Origin: Spirochaetia bacterium
GTDB lineage: Bacteria; Spirochaetota; Spirochaetia; Treponematales; Breznakiellaceae
Reading direction: 5' to 3'
Assembly: GCA_026002305.1 (NCBI GenBank)
Contig: BOBI01000044.1
Span: forward strand, 1 to 14,851
DNA length: 14,851 bases
Position 1 is the first letter of the stretch. Each line of letters begins with the position of its first letter. Of this stretch, positions 7,671 to 14,851 are shown piece by piece. Under the pieces are notes generated by a model that worked only from the letters and a program-made list of their open reading frames with translations, had not been told where the DNA came from and did no database searches. The translations under genes were made by a program, and so were the position numbers.

Positions 7671-7671
7671 T

Positions 7672-8454
7672 ATGGTTATGATAGGGTTTACGGTAAAAAA
7701 AACATTCTTGGATCTATGGGACAATGCTTTACGCATATCGTTAATTAACCTTTTATTTATCGCGCTTGCCGCAATTATTATAGTCTTGCAATGGCTTTTA
7801 AGGCCTTTTCCTGTTTTATCCGCTTTGGTTGTTTTACTTGGAATAATAATGGGCGGCATTTTAATGTGCTGTACAACACTGTGCGTGTCCGCTATTTCCG
7901 ATTATGAGACATTCGGAACACTTGGGTTTAAAACCAATTTGCGCCCTTCGCTAAAGAACGGCATTTTAATGGGATTATTCTACGGCTCTTGTTTTATAGC
8001 TTTTTCCTTTGTTATGCCGTTTTATTTAATGCTTAATTCCATGTTCGGGCTTTTAATTGCCTGCCTTCTGTTTTGGTTTTTTTTTGCCTCGTGCGTGGCT
8101 TTACAGTTCTTTTTTTCTCTACGCCGCCGCGAAAACTATGGAATTAAACAAAGTATAAAAAGATGCTTTTTAATTTTTGTTGATAACCCGCTTTTTTGCC
8201 TGTTTTGTTTCTTATTTAGTATTTTTCTTTTTGCCATTTCAGCCGTTACGGGATTTATTTTCCCCGGCGCCGCCGGTGTTATGCTGTTTCTTGACGAAGC
8301 CCTGCGCCTGCGCCTCTTAAAATATAACCAATCTTTTACGGCGGAAGCAAACCGTGCCGGGGCTAAAATCAACTGGTATGCCTTGCTTTCAAGCGATATT
8401 GAAAAAACAGGGAGCCGCAGCCTTAAAAGTTTGTTTTTTCCATGGAAAGATTGA
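7672..8454 (+). CDS. Polytopic membrane protein of unknown function
   Basis: From ATG 7672 the product has 260 residues with about five or six hydrophobic segments. After a short amphipathic start (FTVKKTFLDLWDNALRIS) come helices near 18-40, 44-72, 100-122, 124-150 and 173-205, and a polar C-terminal tail of about 50 residues (SFTAEANRAGAK onward). The plan of an N-terminal FLDLWDNALRIS segment, paired helices and a loop with basic helices resembles small integral proteins of the YesL (DUF624) type, but the match is only by architecture and I do not assign it. The open frame extends upstream to TTG 7591, which would overlap the divergent PAS gene; ATG 7672 or 7678 is more likely, given the TATAAT just before it. 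It is followed after 13 bases by a strong terminator, so it is probably a single-gene transcript. Confidence 0.75.
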   Translation: MVMIGFTVKKTFLDLWDNALRISLINLLFIALAAIIIVLQWLLRPFPVLSALVVLLGIIMGGILMCCTTLCVSAISDYETFGTLGFKTNLRPSLKNGILMGLFYGSCFIAFSFVMPFYLMLNSMFGLLIACLLFWFFFASCVALQFFFSLRRRENYGIKQSIKRCFLIFVDNPLFCLFCFLFSIFLFAISAVTGFIFPGAAGVMLFLDEALRLRLLKYNQSFTAEANRAGAKINWYALLSSDIEKTGSRSLKSLFFPWKD

Positions 8455-8469
8455 AACAAAACTTCCCCA
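8452..8469 (+). repeat. 18-bp direct repeat, left copy
   Basis: TGAAACAAAACTTCCCCA, beginning with the TGA stop codon of the membrane-protein gene, is identical to 9618-9635. The two copies bracket the lipoprotein cassette. Flanking bases differ at once on both sides, so the match is exactly 18 bp. Confidence 0.85.
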
Positions 8470-8493
8470 CCAGCAATTCTTTGCTGGTGTTTT
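8468..8493 (+). terminator. Rho-independent terminator after the membrane-protein gene
   Basis: A perfect 9-bp stem, CACCAGCAA (8468-8476) with TTGCTGGTG (8481-8489), encloses the tetraloop TTCT and is followed by TTTT. It should end transcription from the upstream gene and isolate the cassette that follows. Its first two bases overlap the left direct repeat. Confidence 0.78.
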
Positions 8494-8505
8494 AAGCAGA
8501 GCTAA

Positions 8506-8533
8506 TTGATTTTTATAGAAAACGAGGTAGAAT
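8506..8533 (+). promoter_or_regulatory. Promoter of the polysaccharide-lyase-like lipoprotein
   Basis: TTGATT (8506-8511, 4 of 6) and TAGAAT (8528-8533, 5 of 6) are separated by 16 bases. The expected +1 is at about 8540, on the ATG of a 13-codon leader ORF. It lies just after the terminator, inside the repeat-bracketed segment, so the cassette would carry its own promoter. Confidence 0.45.
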
Positions 8534-8540
8534 AGATTAC

Positions 8541-8582
8541 ATGCGATTAAAAGAGATAAGCGGTCATAGCTTTTCACCATGA
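8541..8582 (+). CDS. 13-residue leader ORF overlapping the lipoprotein start
   Basis: An ATG at 8541 opens a reading frame for MRLKEISGHSFSP whose TGA stop overlaps the lipoprotein's ATG (ATGA at 8579-8582). The lipoprotein start has no Shine-Dalgarno sequence of its own, so translation of the leader followed by re-initiation is a plausible way to reach it. The leader lacks the run of one amino-acid codon that attenuators show. It may be chance; the stop-start overlap and the placement of the promoter are the only support. Confidence 0.3.
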   Translation: MRLKEISGHSFSP

Positions 8583-9553
8583 AGAAACAAGCGGTTTCTC
8601 TTCTCCTGCTTCTTGTATGTCTCGTAACGGCGGCGCTGATCTCCTGCCCCAATTACCCGTCGCCTGGTGAAAAGGACAAAAAAGTGAAAGACGGCGAAAC
8701 TGAAACATGGAACCCGGCGGTGTACCTGAGCGCCGATTTAACACGGGACGCCTACGCCGTTATCCGTTCAAAAGGCTACGAAATAGAGGCGCCCGATGAG
8801 ACTAGGTCTTCCTATACCGCCGCGCACCCCGATGTAAAACACATCACCCAGCAGTTTGATTCGGTGTTGAACAAGGACGTGTTTGCCTTTGCCCTGCACC
8901 TTACCCCGGACGATGACCCTTCAGGTCCGGAACGGGTAGACCGGCAGCGCAACGAAATGAAAAGTGACGCCAATTCGCCTGAAAAACTGAAAGGCGTCAG
9001 GGGCGAGACTCACAAATTTGTCTGGAAATTCAGAATACCGTCGGGCTTTGTCGCATCCCCAGGCTTTACCCACATCCATCAGCTCAAGCCTGTGGGCGGC
9101 GATGAAATTCCCACCATTACCCTGGACCTGCGCAAAAAGAGCAACGGTAACGAAGTAGTGCAGTTGGTTTACAGGCCGCCCGCAGTCGGCGACGGCAAGG
9201 CCAGCAGCAACGTCTACCTCGTTGACAATATACCCATGGCGGATTTTTTCAACCAGTGGGTGCAGGTTGAGGAAAAAGTGTTATACGACGATCCGCCGGA
9301 ATACTCGATCAAGGTAACCCGGCATAGCGATGGCAAGAAGCTGCTGGAATATACATATAAGGCCGCGAACTGGAAAAACACGGAACCGTTTATCATGATC
9401 CGGCCGGGCACTACCTTTGTGCGGCCCAAGTGGGGCATCTACCGGCAGATCACTACCGATTCCGCCGGCATGGATTCCATTCCGGGCCTGAAAGATGAGA
9501 CCGTCCTTTTTGCCGATTTTGAACAGTACGAGCGGATCGGGGGGACTCCCTAA
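8579..9553 (+). CDS. Secreted polysaccharide-lyase-like lipoprotein
   Basis: A 324-residue protein with a lipoprotein signal (lipobox LISC, Cys23) and a Lys/Asp-rich spacer, then a beta-rich domain from about 85 to the end. Recognisable conserved blocks are DRQRNEMK (121-128), GETHKFVWKFRIPSGF (142-157), FTHIHQLKPVGG (163-174), ITLDLR (180-185), RPKWGIYR (282-289) and the closing FADFEQYE (311-318). Together these match my memory of jelly-roll (concanavalin-A-like) polysaccharide lyases and related secreted proteins of bacteria and fungi; the exact family is not assigned. A surface-anchored enzyme or binder acting on plant or algal polysaccharide would suit a gut spirochaete. Codons are visibly richer in G and C at third positions than in either flanking gene. 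It lies between 18-bp direct repeats and ends in TAATG, overlapping a truncated second ORF. Confidence 0.75.
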   Translation: MKKQAVSLLLLLVCLVTAALISCPNYPSPGEKDKKVKDGETETWNPAVYLSADLTRDAYAVIRSKGYEIEAPDETRSSYTAAHPDVKHITQQFDSVLNKDVFAFALHLTPDDDPSGPERVDRQRNEMKSDANSPEKLKGVRGETHKFVWKFRIPSGFVASPGFTHIHQLKPVGGDEIPTITLDLRKKSNGNEVVQLVYRPPAVGDGKASSNVYLVDNIPMADFFNQWVQVEEKVLYDDPPEYSIKVTRHSDGKKLLEYTYKAANWKNTEPFIMIRPGTTFVRPKWGIYRQITTDSAGMDSIPGLKDETVLFADFEQYERIGGTP

Positions 9554-9693
9554 TGGAAGCGCTGATGATCGGCGTCTGGCACATTTTGGATATGCACACC
9601 GGCTTTGAGAACTGCCGTGAAACAAAACTTCCCCATTGTTTTTATTGGCATTTTCACCGATATTATATAGTATGGCTGGTGATTTTCTTGTAA
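9553..9693 (+). pseudogene. Truncated downstream ORF, cut at the right repeat
   Basis: An ATG overlaps the lipoprotein stop (TAATG), the usual sign of an operon partner. The frame reads MEALMIGVWHILDMHTGF and continues to the 18-bp repeat at 9618. It then crosses the repeat and runs on in a Phe/Tyr/His-rich frame overlapping the next gene, stopping at 9691-9693 (46 codons in all). The first 21 or so codons look like the remnant of a second cassette gene, and the rest is fortuitous. The product is not recognisable. Confidence 0.35.
9618..9635 (+). repeat. 18-bp direct repeat, right copy
   Basis: TGAAACAAAACTTCCCCA, identical to 8452-8469 and in the same orientation, 37 bases before the start of the next gene. 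Recombination between the copies would remove 1,166 bases and join the membrane-protein gene directly to the upstream region of the gene at 9672. Confidence 0.85.
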
Positions 9694-11063
9694 AGCTAAA
9701 AGAGGCTATTGATTCACGAAGTGCGTGGTTTGAAAATTCGGAGTTTCCTAAAATTAAAGAGGAATTTAGGACTTTTCACCGTGGGGTTTCTTCACTGTAT
9801 GGGATGTTTGTAAAAAAGGGCTTTATTTCCGAGGACCCGTACAAAAACGATATGAAAATTAACGACATTGCCATTCCGGAATCAGGGCCGTTTGCGGATA
9901 ATAATAAGCGGGATCAACTGGGGCTGCGGCTTGCGGAGCTGGATAATCAGATTGATTTTTTACTCAACTTTTATCCTTTCAACATGGAAGGTTTTTCGCA
10001 GGATAAGATTAAAATTATTTTGGGAATTGTTAAATATGTTGATTGGATGCACCTTACGCCGGATTCGTCTTCCGTTATAACGGCTGCCATTTCTGTAATT
10101 GTTACGGATGCGCGCAGGACGGGCGGGCAGGACCCTCTATCCGCAAAATTGCTTACCGATTCTCTTTCAGACCTTTCAAAAAAGACGCCGGTAATACTGA
10201 ATTTCTTAAAACAGGTGAGTGATTTTAACCGTGAATTGTATAAATACGATGTACGCGCGAGCATTACCGGCAGTATGAGCGCTGCCGATGCGACGCTTGT
10301 CAATATAAAAAAGAAATTTCCAAGCGCCCTGCCGGGTATACCTTTTTTTAGTCAGCTTGTAGAGGAGGTGGTTAAAGAAGATTTTTCCAAGGATTCTGCG
10401 GTGCTGCAGGAAAAACTGTTAAAAAAACTTGTGGTTGCCGGTGAAAAAACCAAGGCCGTAAAGGCCCCGCCCTCTTTTAAACCGATATTGATAACCGGTC
10501 TTAATGCCATAGGCTCCGCGGGTGCAACCCTTACGGAAATTATGGAAAAGGTGCGGGAAAACCACGATTTACTGGAAAATAACAAAAAAGGCATTTGGGA
10601 AAAAATAAAAAAAATGCTTTCACAAATGGTAAACAAGGAGCCGGAGCCGGTTATTTATGAGCTTGAATATATTGATCCGTCAAAAAACGCGCCGGTACGC
10701 GAAAAAATAAATTTCAACAGTTTTTCCGCAGACATTGAAAAAAAAATTGCGATTTTAAACGCTATGACGGTGAACGGCGTCGCCGCAAAAAAAATTCAAA
10801 GCATGGAAGAAAAACAGCTTATGGAAATATTACAAAAAAATATTGTAGATGTGCAAAACTTTCATAAAACCCTTGGCGGTTTTGATGATTATTTTAAGAA
10901 TCAGGTTGATAAAGCCGACCGCGCCCGCGTTAAAGGCATAAAGCCGGAGTTATCGGCTTTAAAGAACGCCACTTCAAAGGCAAATCAACAATTTCATGAT
11001 TACAACGCGCAGAAAGAGGAAGAAGAACAATTTAAACGGCTGGGAATTCAAGTTGCTACATAA
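9672..11063 (+). CDS. Conserved-looking cytoplasmic helical protein, unrecognised
   Basis: From ATG 9672 the product has 463 residues with no signal peptide or transmembrane segment. It is predicted to be almost entirely helical, rich in Lys, Glu and Asp, with amphipathic stretches such as RLAELDNQIDFLLNF and EKQLMEILQKNIVDVQNF and a very charged end (AQKEEEEQFKRL). I do not recognise a family. The open frame extends to TTG 9636, inside the right repeat region, but ATG 9672 is preferred: TATTAT at 9661-9666 sits right before it, which would make the upstream codons untranscribed. No Shine-Dalgarno sequence precedes it. Its 3' end overlaps the frame of the OppA-type gene, so the two form an operon. 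A role beside a peptide-binding lipoprotein is not evident. Confidence 0.8.
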   Translation: MAGDFLVKLKEAIDSRSAWFENSEFPKIKEEFRTFHRGVSSLYGMFVKKGFISEDPYKNDMKINDIAIPESGPFADNNKRDQLGLRLAELDNQIDFLLNFYPFNMEGFSQDKIKIILGIVKYVDWMHLTPDSSSVITAAISVIVTDARRTGGQDPLSAKLLTDSLSDLSKKTPVILNFLKQVSDFNRELYKYDVRASITGSMSAADATLVNIKKKFPSALPGIPFFSQLVEEVVKEDFSKDSAVLQEKLLKKLVVAGEKTKAVKAPPSFKPILITGLNAIGSAGATLTEIMEKVRENHDLLENNKKGIWEKIKKMLSQMVNKEPEPVIYELEYIDPSKNAPVREKINFNSFSADIEKKIAILNAMTVNGVAAKKIQSMEEKQLMEILQKNIVDVQNFHKTLGGFDDYFKNQVDKADRARVKGIKPELSALKNATSKANQQFHDYNAQKEEEEQFKRLGIQVAT

Positions 11064-12735
11064 AAGACAAACATTCTTAACCTGTGATAAATTCTTGTTT
11101 CTTCTCTTTTCGGTTATGCTTGCGGGTTGTTTTTCTACAAACCCGAAAAATTCGTCCGGTAAAAACTCGTTTGCACCGGAAAACGGAAAAGCCGAACTTC
11201 CAGACTATGCCTATGAACGCCCGAAAGTGCGGGACAGGGAAGAGCTTACCGTAACTTTTTCCGGCAGCAATCTGGAGCTTGATTTTAGAAAATCTTACCT
11301 TGCAAGCGAGGCGCAATTTTACACGGCGGTATACGAGGGGCTTTTTTCCTATCACCCGTATACCATGGAACCGGTGCTGGCGGTTTGCGACAGGTGGAAA
11401 TTATCGGAAGACAAAAAGGAATGGACGTTTACCATCCGTAGGAACGCTCGTTACTGGAACGGCGATGCTGTGCGCGCGAATGATTTTCGCGCCGCGTGGC
11501 TTTCGGTTATAGCGCCGGGCAAGGATTCTCCGTATTCTTCGCTTTTTGATATTATCGAAGGCGCGCATGATTACCGCACGGGGCTTTTAAAAGACAGCGA
11601 AAAAGTTGGGATAGCCGCAGTCGATGATAGCACCCTGGTGGTTCGTCTTGAATCGCCCGCGTCTTTTTTTCCGAGTATGCTATGCCATCATTCTTTTAGC
11701 CCCATACATCCTTCAATGCTCAAAATTGATGACTGGTCCAAGACGGCGCCGGTTGGTAACGGCCCGTTTTATATTCTGGAAAATAACGGCGCAAAAAAAG
11801 TACTTGCCCGTAACGAAGCCTATTGGGGCGCCGGTGATGTGGAGCTTAAAAAAATTATCGTTAAATTTACGGACGATGGCAACGAGTCGGCGGCCCTTTG
11901 GAATTCCGGCGAGGCGCGCTGGGTTTCCGGTGAAATAAACATTGATGCCCTTACAGACCTTTCGGGTATTGTGGTAAACCCGATGTTCGCTACCCATTAT
12001 TATTATATACGTTCCGTGCACAAACCCTGGGATAACCCGAAAATAAGGCGCGCGCTTGCGCTTGCGCTGCCTTGGGATAAAATCCGCGACGGCTACAATA
12101 TGCCGGCCAAAACCCTTATTTACCCTATTCAGGGTTATCCTAAAATAGAAGGGCTTGGGGATGGAAACATTGAGGAAGCCAAAAAACTCCTTGCAGAGGC
12201 CGGGTATTCAGGCGGCAAGGGGTTGCCGGAATTAATTTTAAAACTGAATCCTTCGATGGAATCGGCGCGGGTAGGCGGGCTTATGTCGGCGGCCTGGATG
12301 GAAAATCTTGGCGTGCCTGTGAAAATTGACGTGGTGCCGTTTGCTAAATATTTCGATTCTCTAAAAAGCAATGATTACGATGTGGCCTCGTCAACATGGA
12401 TAGGCGACTTTGCAGACCCGTACACATTTTTACAGATGTGGCGCCGCGAATCCAACTTGAACGATGCCCGCTTTGATGATGAAAATTACGAAAAACTGAT
12501 AAACCGCTCCATGGGTGAAGAAGGCGAATCGCGCTGGAAAACCCTGTCGGAAGCCGAGGAGATTCTTCTAAACTGCGGCACCGTTTTGCCGGTTTCCTAC
12601 AGTTTTGCGGTAAACGTCATTGATACCGGCGAAATCGACGGCTGGTACAGTAATGTACTGGACATTCACCCATTTAAATACCTTTCGATTAAAGCCTTAA
12701 AACCACTCCCCGGCGTTGTCATGCTGCCGCGTTAA
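11053..12735 (+). CDS. oppA-like: OppA-type peptide-binding lipoprotein
   Basis: From TTG 11053 the product has 560 residues with a lipoprotein signal ending in LAGC (Cys26) and one SBP_bac_5 (DppA/OppA) domain over the rest. Family blocks present: YEGLFSYHPYTMEPVLAVCDRWKLSEDKKEWTF written in parts as YEGLF, PVLA and WKLSEDKKEWTF; then RRNARYWNGDAVRANDF; the hinge segment GNGPFYILEN; VHKPWDNPKIRRALALAL; and AKKLLAEAGYSGGKGLP. Such proteins bind oligopeptides in the periplasm and hand them to an OppBCDF transporter. No permease or ATPase genes are here, so it would use a transporter encoded elsewhere. The frame is open back to ATG 10996, but that start overlaps the previous gene by 68 bases; TTG 11053 overlaps by 11 and gives a normal signal peptide. 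The last codons lie inside an inverted repeat that may terminate transcription. Confidence 0.92.
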   Translation: MLHKRQTFLTCDKFLFLLFSVMLAGCFSTNPKNSSGKNSFAPENGKAELPDYAYERPKVRDREELTVTFSGSNLELDFRKSYLASEAQFYTAVYEGLFSYHPYTMEPVLAVCDRWKLSEDKKEWTFTIRRNARYWNGDAVRANDFRAAWLSVIAPGKDSPYSSLFDIIEGAHDYRTGLLKDSEKVGIAAVDDSTLVVRLESPASFFPSMLCHHSFSPIHPSMLKIDDWSKTAPVGNGPFYILENNGAKKVLARNEAYWGAGDVELKKIIVKFTDDGNESAALWNSGEARWVSGEINIDALTDLSGIVVNPMFATHYYYIRSVHKPWDNPKIRRALALALPWDKIRDGYNMPAKTLIYPIQGYPKIEGLGDGNIEEAKKLLAEAGYSGGKGLPELILKLNPSMESARVGGLMSAAWMENLGVPVKIDVVPFAKYFDSLKSNDYDVASSTWIGDFADPYTFLQMWRRESNLNDARFDDENYEKLINRSMGEEGESRWKTLSEAEEILLNCGTVLPVSYSFAVNVIDTGEIDGWYSNVLDIHPFKYLSIKALKPLPGVVMLPR

Positions 12736-12744
12736 CCGGCAGCA
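12722..12744 (+). terminator. Inverted repeat at the end of the OppA-type gene, possible terminator
   Basis: TGCTGCCG (12722-12729) and CGGCAGCA (12737-12744) form a perfect GC-rich 8-bp stem with a 7-base loop containing the stop codon. It is followed by ATTATTGTT rather than a clean T run, so termination may be partial. It also lies at the 3' side of the convergent tyrA gene. Confidence 0.45.
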
Positions 12745-12754
12745 ATTATTGTTA

Positions 12755-13627
12755 CTAATTGTTAGACATTGCAATACGTTTTTCTCGTACATTTTGCAGG
12801 GCGCCACGTAAACTTTTTTGATCGGAATTTTCTATACCGGTTTTTATTTTGTTCAAGGCGGTTTCAAATTTTTCTATTTGGGAAAGCAATTCTTTTTTAT
12901 TTTGCAAAAAAAGTTCGGACCAAAGAGGGGCGTTGATCATTGCGATGCGCGTTAAGTCTTCAAAACTACCGCCGCCGAAATTTGTTATATGTGTATCTTC
13001 GGCGCTGTCCACCAACGCCGATGCTATAACATGACAAAGCTGGCTTGTAAACGCAATCTTTTTATCATGTTCACCCGGTGTAGATTCCGTTATGCGTGAG
13101 AACCCCAACGCAAAAACAATTCGTTTAAACAGATCGAGATTTTCCCTTTTATTTGATTCAAGCGGCATAACAATATAATTACGGCCTTCAAAAATTTTTG
13201 CTTTTGCGTGCTGCATACCTTCTTTTTCGCTGCCGGCCATCGGGTGTGCGCAGATAAAATCAACATCGGGACGCAAAAATAAATTTATGTTTTTTATAAA
13301 GTCCGTTTTTACACCGGAAATATCCGTAACCACCGCCCCGCTTTTAAAGTGATCCTTGTGTGTAATTAAAAATTCAAGAGCCGTTTTTGGATACAGGCAA
13401 ATAAAAACAAAATCACAACCCGATAACATTTCCGGCGCGTCTTTTAACGAGTATGCTTTGTCAATTATTTTTTGATCCGCGGCCTCTTGCAAGTTTTCCG
13501 CGTTTTTATCAATGGCGAAAATATGCCCGCGCGCGGTTTTTGCGCAGAGTATTTTTGAGCGCAGGGCCAACGCAAACGACCCGCCCATAAGACCCAATCC
13601 TATAATTCCGTAATTAATATTTTTCAT
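12755..13627 (-). CDS. tyrA: Prephenate dehydrogenase
   Basis: A 290-residue cytoplasmic enzyme that oxidatively decarboxylates prephenate to 4-hydroxyphenylpyruvate, the last committed step before tyrosine. The N-terminal Rossmann domain has GLGLMGGSFALAL (GxGxxGG at 10-16). Asp40 at the end of the second strand (HIFAID) favours NAD over NADP. VVTDISGVKTD (99-109) and the catalytic-region motif AHPMAGSEKEGM (His128) follow, then the all-helical dimerisation domain with HDKKIAFTSQLCHVIASAL and NFGGGSFEDLTRIA. There is no fused chorismate mutase or ACT domain; length is normal for the monofunctional enzyme. The start ATG 13627 is preferred, with AGGTG just upstream; GTG 13633 is an in-frame alternative. 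Tandem stops (TAG TAA) end it. No other aromatic-pathway gene is in the window. Confidence 0.95.
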   Translation of the reverse strand: MKNINYGIIGLGLMGGSFALALRSKILCAKTARGHIFAIDKNAENLQEAADQKIIDKAYSLKDAPEMLSGCDFVFICLYPKTALEFLITHKDHFKSGAVVTDISGVKTDFIKNINLFLRPDVDFICAHPMAGSEKEGMQHAKAKIFEGRNYIVMPLESNKRENLDLFKRIVFALGFSRITESTPGEHDKKIAFTSQLCHVIASALVDSAEDTHITNFGGGSFEDLTRIAMINAPLWSELFLQNKKELLSQIEKFETALNKIKTGIENSDQKSLRGALQNVREKRIAMSNN

Positions 13628-13697
13628 ATACACCTGTTTATGATATACAAAACCGGCATCCTAGTAAACAAAAAATATTACGTTTAAAATATAAGGT

Positions 13698-14474
13698 GTG
13701 GTGTTTAAAAAAATATTTTTGATAATATTTATCGCCTTGTTTTTTTCGTGTACGCGCGGAAAAGCCGCCGCGCCCGATCGCGCCCGTTTGCAAAACGCGG
13801 TAAAAGCGGCGCGCCTGCCGGAGGGCATGGCGGCCAATATTTTGAACGCGGACTATGCGGAATTCATGGCGGATTTAAACGCCGCCATGGAGGGCGATCC
13901 TTATTTACACCTGCTGATAGACAAAACACACCCCCTAAAGCCTGAAACTTACACACCGCCCGATCTTGTGCCATTAGAAAGCGGCCGCGCCTATACCGTG
14001 GGGCGCGCCGGTTTAAAACTAAGGCGCGCCGCCTGCGCCGCCTTGCAAACCATGGCCGCCGCTGCCGGGGCCGACGGGGTTAATCTTCTGGCATCCTCCA
14101 CATACCGCTCCTTTGAGTATCAGGCAGAAGTTTACAACCGAAATGTCCGCGAAAACGGGCAGGAAACCGCCGACAGAGAGTCGGCACGCCCGGGCTATAG
14201 CCAGCACCAGAGCGGCCTTGTTGTGGACTTCGGCTCGATAACAGATGAGTATGCGCAAACTGCGGCAGGCCGCTGGATTACCGCAAACGCCCCGCGCTTC
14301 GGCTGGATAATCTCATTCCCCGACGGCTACGAAGAAATCACCGGCTACCGCTGGGAATGTTGGCACTACCGCTACATGGGGCAGCCACTCGCGGACTTTA
14401 TCCAAAAGTGGACAAACGGAATCCAACAATACGGCTTACAATTTATCCATGTCTGGGAACACGGCTCTCTGTAA
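13698..14474 (+). CDS. VanY-type D,D-carboxypeptidase lipoprotein
   Basis: A 258-residue protein with a short signal ending in the lipobox FFSC (Cys18). A poorly conserved N-terminal half is followed by a peptidase M15B domain at about 95-245. Zinc and catalytic features are present: TYRSFEYQAEVY (135-146), SARPGYSQHQSGLVVDF with zinc ligands His170 and Asp177, and YRWECWHYRYMG with catalytic Glu220 and zinc ligand His223. These enzymes remove the terminal D-Ala from peptidoglycan stem peptides, so the protein should act in the periplasm on the cell wall; a D,D- versus L,D-specificity is not visible. Starts are GTG 13698 or GTG 13701, with AAGG at 13693-13696 close by and TAAAAT at 13685-13690. 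Its stop is 12 bases from the 3' end of the convergent tRNA gene, with no terminator between. Richer in G and C than the divergent tyrA. Confidence 0.92.
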   Translation: MVFKKIFLIIFIALFFSCTRGKAAAPDRARLQNAVKAARLPEGMAANILNADYAEFMADLNAAMEGDPYLHLLIDKTHPLKPETYTPPDLVPLESGRAYTVGRAGLKLRRAACAALQTMAAAAGADGVNLLASSTYRSFEYQAEVYNRNVRENGQETADRESARPGYSQHQSGLVVDFGSITDEYAQTAAGRWITANAPRFGWIISFPDGYEEITGYRWECWHYRYMGQPLADFIQKWTNGIQQYGLQFIHVWEHGSL

Positions 14475-14486
14475 ACGCAATGTGTA

Positions 14487-14570
14487 TGCCCGGAAGAAGA
14501 TTTGAACTTCCATGCTTTTAACGGCACTGGTACCTGAAACCAGCGTGTCTACCAATTCCACCATCCGGGC
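14487..14570 (-). tRNA. tRNA-Leu (anticodon CAG)
   Basis: Read on the minus strand, a perfect 7-bp acceptor stem (GCCCGGA with TCCGGGC) is closed by discriminator A at 14487. There is a D arm with TGGTGGAATTGGTAGACACG, an anticodon stem CTGGT/ACCAG with loop TTCAGGT (anticodon CAG), a long variable arm as expected for a class II tRNA, and a T arm with loop TTCAAAT. The total is 84 nt. CCA is not encoded. Anticodon CAG reads CTG leucine codons. Confidence 0.97.
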
Positions 14571-14582
14571 GCGTGCTTTCCA

Positions 14583-14611
14583 ATTTAAACTAAAGGATAG
14601 CGCAGTGTCAA
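14583..14611 (-). promoter_or_regulatory. Promoter of tRNA-Leu
   Basis: Read on the minus strand: a perfect TTGACA (14611-14606), a 17-base spacer and TTAAAT (14588-14583). The expected +1 is at about 14576, six bases before the mature tRNA end, which is a typical layout for a stable-RNA promoter. Confidence 0.75.
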
Positions 14612-14677
14612 CGCGCGAAAAAGATACTACAGGTTTTAAGGTCTATGCATTTTTCCCGCAAATCCCCCTCAAAAAAC

Positions 14678-14707
14678 TTGAAATTTTTTCCCGTCCGTGC
14701 CTATACT
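14678..14707 (+). promoter_or_regulatory. Promoter of the GA-repeat ORF
   Basis: TTGAAA (14678-14683, 5 of 6) and TATACT (14702-14707, 5 of 6) are 18 bases apart. The expected +1 is at 14714, the A of the ATG that opens the last reading frame in the window. It fires away from the tRNA promoter. Confidence 0.6.
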
Positions 14708-14713
14708 ATCCTT

Positions 14714-14851
<138 letters not shown>

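Noticed and set aside
7575..7859. Minus-strand ORF spanning the divergent intergenic region
   Set aside because: It overlaps both the PAS gene start and the membrane-protein gene and would leave no room for their promoters.
8490..8505. Integron attC site at the cassette boundary
   Set aside because: The direct repeats and the terminator hairpin suggested a cassette array, but I found no GTTRRRY core with a matching complementary core at either boundary, and only one cassette is present.
14487..14570. tRNA-Leu as an integration site for a mobile element
   Set aside because: The tRNA 3' end faces the VanY-type gene 12 bases away, with no integrase and no duplicated tRNA 3' segment in the window.

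Overview
The window looks like chromosomal DNA from a Treponema-like spirochaete, probably a gut-associated or free-living one rather than a host-restricted pathogen. This is inference. It rests on the abundance of short-signal lipoproteins with loose lipoboxes, an ExbB-ExbD-ExbD set, several conserved genes with no recognisable domain, moderate and uneven base composition, and a prephenate dehydrogenase, which implies tyrosine biosynthesis. There is no rRNA or other marker to fix the taxon.

Layout. (1) 1-213: a short coding-like tail of uncertain strand, then a candidate promoter. (2) 214-5492, plus strand: a tightly packed six-gene operon. It encodes a membrane-anchored GerMN protein, a secreted DUF4139 protein, an unrecognised lipoprotein, an ExbB/TolQ/MotA-type proton channel and two ExbD-type proteins. 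Every junction from the second gene on abuts or overlaps. It reads as an envelope system driven by the proton motive force, with no TonB gene beside it. (3) 5499-7632, minus strand: a two-gene operon made of a PAS protein with a degenerate GGDEF domain and a membrane-anchored ABC-type solute-binding protein without permeases. Its 3' end lies 6 bases from the ExbD operon. (4) 7672-8454, plus: a polytopic membrane protein, then an intrinsic terminator. (5) 8470-9617: a visibly GC-richer cassette carrying a secreted polysaccharide-lyase-like lipoprotein and the first codons of a second ORF. It is bracketed by a perfect 18-bp direct repeat (8452-8469 and 9618-9635), so it looks like an insertion or a recombined segment. 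(6) 9672-12735, plus: an unrecognised helical cytoplasmic protein overlapping an OppA-type peptide-binding lipoprotein. (7) 12755-13627, minus: TyrA, divergent from (8) a VanY-type D,D-carboxypeptidase lipoprotein (13698-14474). (9) A tRNA-Leu(CAG) on the minus strand (14487-14570) with a near-consensus promoter. (10) 14678-14851: a strong promoter on the plus strand whose predicted +1 is the ATG of an ORF that enters a perfect (GA)29 repeat and runs off the window. This is either a phase-variable gene or a contig-end artefact.

The most noteworthy observations are the cassette between direct repeats, the long dinucleotide repeat inside the start of an ORF, the recurring placement of -10-like boxes about 7 bases before start codons (possible leaderless transcripts), and an apparent one-base insertion that breaks the natural start of the lipoprotein at about 3176.
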